64,000 bases of DNA from Henriciella sp. (GTDB lineage: Bacteria > Pseudomonadota > Alphaproteobacteria > Caulobacterales > Hyphomonadaceae): the NCBI GenBank assembly GCA_013213785.1, contig JABSPZ010000005.1:124001-188000 (forward strand), given 5' to 3'. Each line of letters begins with the position of its first letter. Position 1 is the stretch's first letter. A program made the translations under genes and the position numbers. Under the pieces are notes generated by a model that did no database searches, was not told where the DNA came from, and saw only the letters and a list, made by a program, of their open reading frames with translations. Below are positions 60,997 through 64,000 of the stretch, one piece after another.

Positions 60997-61557
60997 TTAG
61001 ACGAGCCGATCGAGAAAGGCCTGAGTCGCTTTATCGAATGGGCTGAGGCTGCTGGCGGCGCGCGCCATAAGCTGCGCGCCCTCCATCAAAGCGAGTGTCG
61101 CCTGCGCATCAGCATCGGCCGCTGTGACCCCTGATATAGTTCCATCTGCTATGCCTTGCTGAATGACCTGCGTGAGCCACGCCACGCTGTCCTCATGAAA
61201 CTGGTTGAGTTGATCCAGGACGGGCTCAGCAAAGCTATCGCGTCCTGCGCTCATCGACACGCAGAGACAAAGCTGTGACCCATCAGCCAAAGCGTTTCGG
61301 TAGGTTTGGTGATAGGCGCGCAGTTTCTCGGCGCCAGTGTCATACGTATTGCCTATGTCGGTAAGCGCCTCAGAGAACCGCGCAGCGTAGCGTTCGATAA
61401 GCCCAAAGGCGAGATCGGCTTTGACCGGAAAATGATGGTGGATGCTGGCTTTTCTGATGCCAACATCGCGGGCGAGATCCGCATAGGAAAAGGCATCGAA
61501 GCCGCGTTGACGGGCGGCGCGTTCGGCACTGTCGAGAAGGGCAGTTCGTGTATCCAT
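60997..61557 (-). CDS. TetR/AcrR family transcriptional regulator
   Basis: 186 residues. HTH region: LLDSAERAARQRGFDAFSYADLARDVGIRKASIHHHFPVKADLAF. C-terminal part resembles TetR_C of the LmrA/YxaF or NemR-type group (YRNALADGSQLCLCVSMSAGRD). The Cys residues (C-L-C) in the ligand domain suggest redox or electrophile sensing, as in NemR. ATG at 61557 follows GGGAG. Controls the SDR-bicupin genes and itself. Confidence 0.9.
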   Translation of the reverse strand: MDTRTALLDSAERAARQRGFDAFSYADLARDVGIRKASIHHHFPVKADLAFGLIERYAARFSEALTDIGNTYDTGAEKLRAYHQTYRNALADGSQLCLCVSMSAGRDSFAEPVLDQLNQFHEDSVAWLTQVIQQGIADGTISGVTAADADAQATLALMEGAQLMARAASSLSPFDKATQAFLDRLV

Positions 61558-61563
61558 GGCTCC

Positions 61564-61581
61564 CTACCTAATGATAGGTAG
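61564..61581. promoter_or_regulatory. TetR operator 1
   Basis: CTACCTA-ATGA-TAGGTAG, a perfect 7-bp inverted repeat with 4-bp spacer. It lies 6 bp upstream of the tetR ATG, with the GGGAG ribosome site between. Matching operator 2 upstream of the SDR gene supports a shared repressor. Confidence 0.65.
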
Positions 61582-61672
61582 TTTCAATTTCAAGCGTGCT
61601 GATGTGAATTCTTGACAATTCGCAGGCCATGCCGCCCTTTGCGAACAGATTTAGAGTAAAGGTAGGCCCTGC

Positions 61673-63511
61673 GTGACATCTCCTATTCTGACGGTTCGTG
61701 ACCTAAAAGTTGAGTTTGATACGCCGGATGGCGCGGTAAAGGCCGTCAAAGGCATCAACTTAGAAGTGTCTGCCGGAGAATGCCTCGGAATCGTTGGTGA
61801 GTCCGGCTCAGGAAAAAGCCAAACCGTGCTCGCGGCGATGGGGCTTCTTGCGGATAACGGAACTGCAACGGGCTCGGTCGTGTTCGAAGGCACGGATATG
61901 CTGACCGCTGACACGAAGACGCTGCGCGATATTCGCGGCGACCGAATGTCGATGATCTTCCAGAATCCGCTGACGAGCCTGACACCACATATGACCGTGG
62001 GTGCCCAGATGCGCGAGGTCCTGAAGCTTCATAAAGGCCTGAAGGGCGAAGAAGCAAACCAGGTTTGCGTTGATTGGCTGGAACATGTCCGTATCCCGGA
62101 AGCTCGCCGCCGTATGGATCAATTCCCGCACGAGCTTTCTGGCGGCATGCGGCAGCGCGTTATGGTTGCGATTGCCATGCTTTGCGGGCCGAAGCTTCTT
62201 TTGGCCGACGAGCCAACCACAGCTCTCGATGTGACCGTGCAAGCTCAAGTGCTCGATCTGATGGATGAGCTGAAGCGCGAAACTGGCACCGGGATTGCCC
62301 TGATCACGCACGATATGGGCGTGGTGGCGCGTATGTGTGACCGGGTCGTTGTGATGCGCCGAGGCGAGATTGTTGAAACAGGCTCGATCGACGAGATTTT
62401 CTACAATCCGCAGCACGAATACACAAAAATGCTGCTCGATGCGGTACCGCGGATCGATCAACCGAACCGCCCGGGTCGACCAACGTTGGGCCCAGCTCCA
62501 GCTGCCGATGTTGAGCCTATTCTCAAAGCGGAAGACCTGAAAGTTCACTTTCCGATCAATATTGGGGGTGGCCTGTTCGGAAAGACCAAGCCGCTCAAAG
62601 CCGTGGATGGTGTTAGCTTCAGTTTGAAACCGGGTGAGACGCTCGGCGTTGTTGGTGAAAGCGGATGCGGGAAGTCCACGCTCGCGCGGGCCGTTTTGAA
62701 ACTCGTTCCGCAAACGGCTGGTACGATTGCTTGGATGGGCCGTGATATTTCGGGCGCCGATCGCAAGACTATGAATGCCTTGCGCGATGATCTTCAGATT
62801 GTCTTCCAAGACCCAATGGCGAGCTTGGATCCGCGCATGACGATTGGCATGTCGATTGGTGAGCCGCTGACGGTGCATTCGCCTGAGCTCGACAAGGCCG
62901 CGCGCGAGGCGAAAGTCCAAGAGATCATGCCGCGCGTGGGCTTAGATCCCGCCTTGATCAACCGCTATCCGCATGAACTGTCCGGCGGCCAGAACCAGCG
63001 AGTCGGCATTGCACGCGCGATGATCTTGGATCCAAAGCTCGTGGTTTGCGATGAGGCCGTGTCGGCCCTGGATGTCTCGGTGCAGGCGCAAGTTGTGGAC
63101 CTGCTGATCGAGCTCCAAAAAGAATTTGGATTGGCGATGATTTTCATATCGCATGACCTGTCCGTTGTACGCGAAATATCGCACCGCGTGATGGTGCTCT
63201 ACTTGGGCAAAGTGGTCGAACTCGCAGGCCGCGAAGAGATTTATGAGGATGCACGCCATCCTTATACCAAAGCGCTGATTTCGGCGGTTCCAAACCCTGA
63301 CCCGAAAATGGAGCGCGCGCGCGAACGCGTGAAACTGCAGGGCGATCTGCCGAGCCCCCTCGATAGCCGGGCGCCGCTACGTTTCCTGAAGTCTGAGATC
63401 ATTGATGATCCTGACGCACAGCAATATGCCCCGAAGCTGATCGAAATCGCTCCGGGGCATCTGGTGGCTGAGCATGACCCATTTGAGGGGTTGGGAGGGT
63501 TACGGGCCTGA
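61673..63511 (+). CDS. Fused dipeptide/oligopeptide ABC transporter ATP-binding protein (DppDF/YejF type)
   Basis: 612 residues with two complete ABC domains in one chain. First: GESGSGKSQT near 44-53, LSGGMRQRV, LLADEPTTALD. Second: GESGCGKST near 335-343, LSGGQNQRVGIARAM, VVCDEAVSALD. Each ends with the oligopeptide-type C-terminal extension (LLDAVPRID; LISAVPNPDPK). It energises import of small peptides; the permease and binding-protein genes are not in the window. Start GTG at 61673; ATG alternatives would remove conserved residues. In the last Walker B, Glu follows Asp (C-D-E-A), in place of the usual D-E-P. Confidence 0.93.
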   Translation: MTSPILTVRDLKVEFDTPDGAVKAVKGINLEVSAGECLGIVGESGSGKSQTVLAAMGLLADNGTATGSVVFEGTDMLTADTKTLRDIRGDRMSMIFQNPLTSLTPHMTVGAQMREVLKLHKGLKGEEANQVCVDWLEHVRIPEARRRMDQFPHELSGGMRQRVMVAIAMLCGPKLLLADEPTTALDVTVQAQVLDLMDELKRETGTGIALITHDMGVVARMCDRVVVMRRGEIVETGSIDEIFYNPQHEYTKMLLDAVPRIDQPNRPGRPTLGPAPAADVEPILKAEDLKVHFPINIGGGLFGKTKPLKAVDGVSFSLKPGETLGVVGESGCGKSTLARAVLKLVPQTAGTIAWMGRDISGADRKTMNALRDDLQIVFQDPMASLDPRMTIGMSIGEPLTVHSPELDKAAREAKVQEIMPRVGLDPALINRYPHELSGGQNQRVGIARAMILDPKLVVCDEAVSALDVSVQAQVVDLLIELQKEFGLAMIFISHDLSVVREISHRVMVLYLGKVVELAGREEIYEDARHPYTKALISAVPNPDPKMERARERVKLQGDLPSPLDSRAPLRFLKSEIIDDPDAQQYAPKLIEIAPGHLVAEHDPFEGLGGLRA

Positions 63512-63524
63512 GCAGGCTCAGCCG

Positions 63525-63541
63525 AGGGGGAGAGGTCCCCT
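63525..63541. terminator. Hairpin between convergent transporter and crystallin-like genes
   Basis: AGGGG-N7-CCCCT, 5-bp GC-rich stem, in the 28-bp gap between the transporter ATPase stop and the stop of the crystallin-type gene. A neighbouring small IR (CTGAG-CAGG-CTCAG, 63508-63521) contains the ATPase stop codon. No long T-run. Confidence 0.35.
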
Positions 63542-64000
63542 ATTTCGAGCAGAGCACGTCGGTTAGGTTGCGACGTCCGCGATCCGCATAGACCACTTTT
63601 CCGAGTCCCATCTCGCGACAGAACTGATTGGCGTTGCCGCGGCCAACCGGAATTCGATCCCCATAGGCATCACGTGGACGTGGGAAGAAGACAGAACGTC
63701 GTCCTTCAATGCCTTGGTTGTGGCTTTGATAATTGCCCTGGCTGCGATGGCCTCGGCGTCCATAGCCATCATGGTGATTGTCTCGTCGGCTGCTAATTCG
63801 GCGCGGTGACCCATTAAGGGGGCGCAGAGACGTAATATTGTCATTCATCCGAATGGAGCTGAGATGGCCTTCTGGGCGATCAATGACGACACAGCGGCCG
63901 CGGAAGTCTGGATCAACACAGATTTCCCAAGGGCCCCTCACTTCGATTGAGGAGACCGTGTCATTGAAGCCCAAATTCTTCAGATTGTAGACCGGGCCGT
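63540..64000 (-). CDS. Beta/gamma-crystallin-type protein, 3' part only
   Basis: The frame is open to the window end and beyond, so only the C-terminal 153 or so residues are visible. Seen: a beta/gamma-crystallin Greek-key pattern GPVYNLKNLGFNDTVSSIEV followed by GPWEICVDPDFRGRCVVIDRPEGHLSSIRMNDNITSLRPL (the W-x-x-C-x-x-x-x-F-x-G and S-S-I-R-x-N-D-x-I-S/T-S-L-R signature), then an Arg/His/Gly-rich linker and a C-terminal part (NQFCREMGLGKVVYAD). Such proteins are secreted and often bind calcium. The N-terminal signal peptide would lie outside the window. Confidence 0.82.
   Translation of the reverse strand, partial: GPVYNLKNLGFNDTVSSIEVRGPWEICVDPDFRGRCVVIDRPEGHLSSIRMNDNITSLRPLNGSPRRISSRRDNHHDGYGRRGHRSQGNYQSHNQGIEGRRSVFFPRPRDAYGDRIPVGRGNANQFCREMGLGKVVYADRGRRNLTDVLCSK

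Noticed and set aside
61808-62920. A 370-residue open frame antisense to the peptide-transporter ATPase
   Set aside because: It mirrors the strongly conserved ABC gene in the opposite strand, has no start signal or recognisable fold, and is Arg/His-rich as expected from antisense of a GC-rich gene.
1-64000. tRNA, rRNA, CRISPR arrays, insertion sequences
   Set aside because: No cloverleaf-like gene, no regularly spaced direct repeats and no transposase were found on reading either strand.

Overview
The window is a gene-dense stretch of chromosome, about 55-57% GC by eye, with almost no intergenic space (no gap over 300 bp) and no rRNA, tRNA, CRISPR, insertion sequence or complete prophage that I could see. 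Gene content points to an alphaproteobacterium, most likely a marine or aquatic member of the Hyphomonadaceae/Maricaulaceae/Caulobacterales group. Supporting signs are DUF1489, DUF2793, DUF2147 and DUF4169 genes, fumC close to DUF4169, an ahcY-metK operon, a fused DppDF-type ATPase, a secreted DPP-IV-type peptidase, and low use of classic Shine-Dalgarno sites. This assignment is inference from gene content, not from a marker gene.

Layout. (1) 0-12.5 kb: housekeeping and secreted-hydrolase genes: a truncated alpha/beta hydrolase, a CoaA-like kinase, msrC, then a tight minus-strand run (S9 peptidase, small secreted protein, Nudix, DUF1330, carboxylesterase), two envelope proteins, ettA and a lipoprotein amidase. 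(2) 12.5-18 kb: rfbC-rfbD-rfbA (dTDP-rhamnose, without rfbB) next to priA, then xerC. (3) 18-46.6 kb: a large surface-polysaccharide region. It holds at least six glycosyltransferases (GT4, GT2, GT32-like, exostosin/GT47-like, a two-domain GT2 protein and a second GT2), three sulfotransferase-type proteins with intact P-loops, one protein with a degenerate sulfotransferase-like domain joined to a coiled coil and a beta domain, two methyltransferases, a Wzm/Wzt-type ABC exporter, a mannose-1-phosphate guanylyltransferase/AGE-isomerase fusion, UDP-glucuronate 4-epimerase, the KDO genes kdsD, kdsB and kdsA with a histidine-phosphatase-like gene, and galE. The SAM-cycle genes ahcY and metK sit inside this region. 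(4) 46.6-54 kb: DUF4169 and partner, fumC, small secreted proteins, an enoyl-CoA hydratase, yghU and a SPOR-domain protein. (5) 54-64 kb: acyl-CoA dehydrogenase, iron alcohol dehydrogenase, Gfo/Idh/MocA oxidoreductase, a TetR/sterol-desaturase operon, a RidA-like lipoprotein, a TetR-SDR-bicupin operon, a fused peptide-transporter ATPase and the 3' part of a beta/gamma-crystallin-type gene.

How the genes fit together. Region 3 reads as a locus for a sulfated, possibly methylated, KDO-associated capsule or O-polysaccharide exported by an ABC transporter. Precursor supply (dTDP-rhamnose, GDP-mannose, UDP-galacturonate, UDP-galactose, CMP-KDO), assembly, tailoring and export are all represented. 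The most unusual part is the set of coiled-coil proteins beside the exporter, which I suggest could act in chain termination or length control. Genes expected for a classical group-2 capsule (kpsC, kpsS, kpsD, kpsE), as well as rfbB and kdsC, are not in the window.

Regulation visible in the sequence includes a 22-bp inverted repeat over the ahcY start codon, a TetR operator overlapping a likely promoter with a leaderless start at 57.57 kb, a matched pair of TetR operators around 61 kb, and hairpins that contain the stop codons of several convergent gene pairs.
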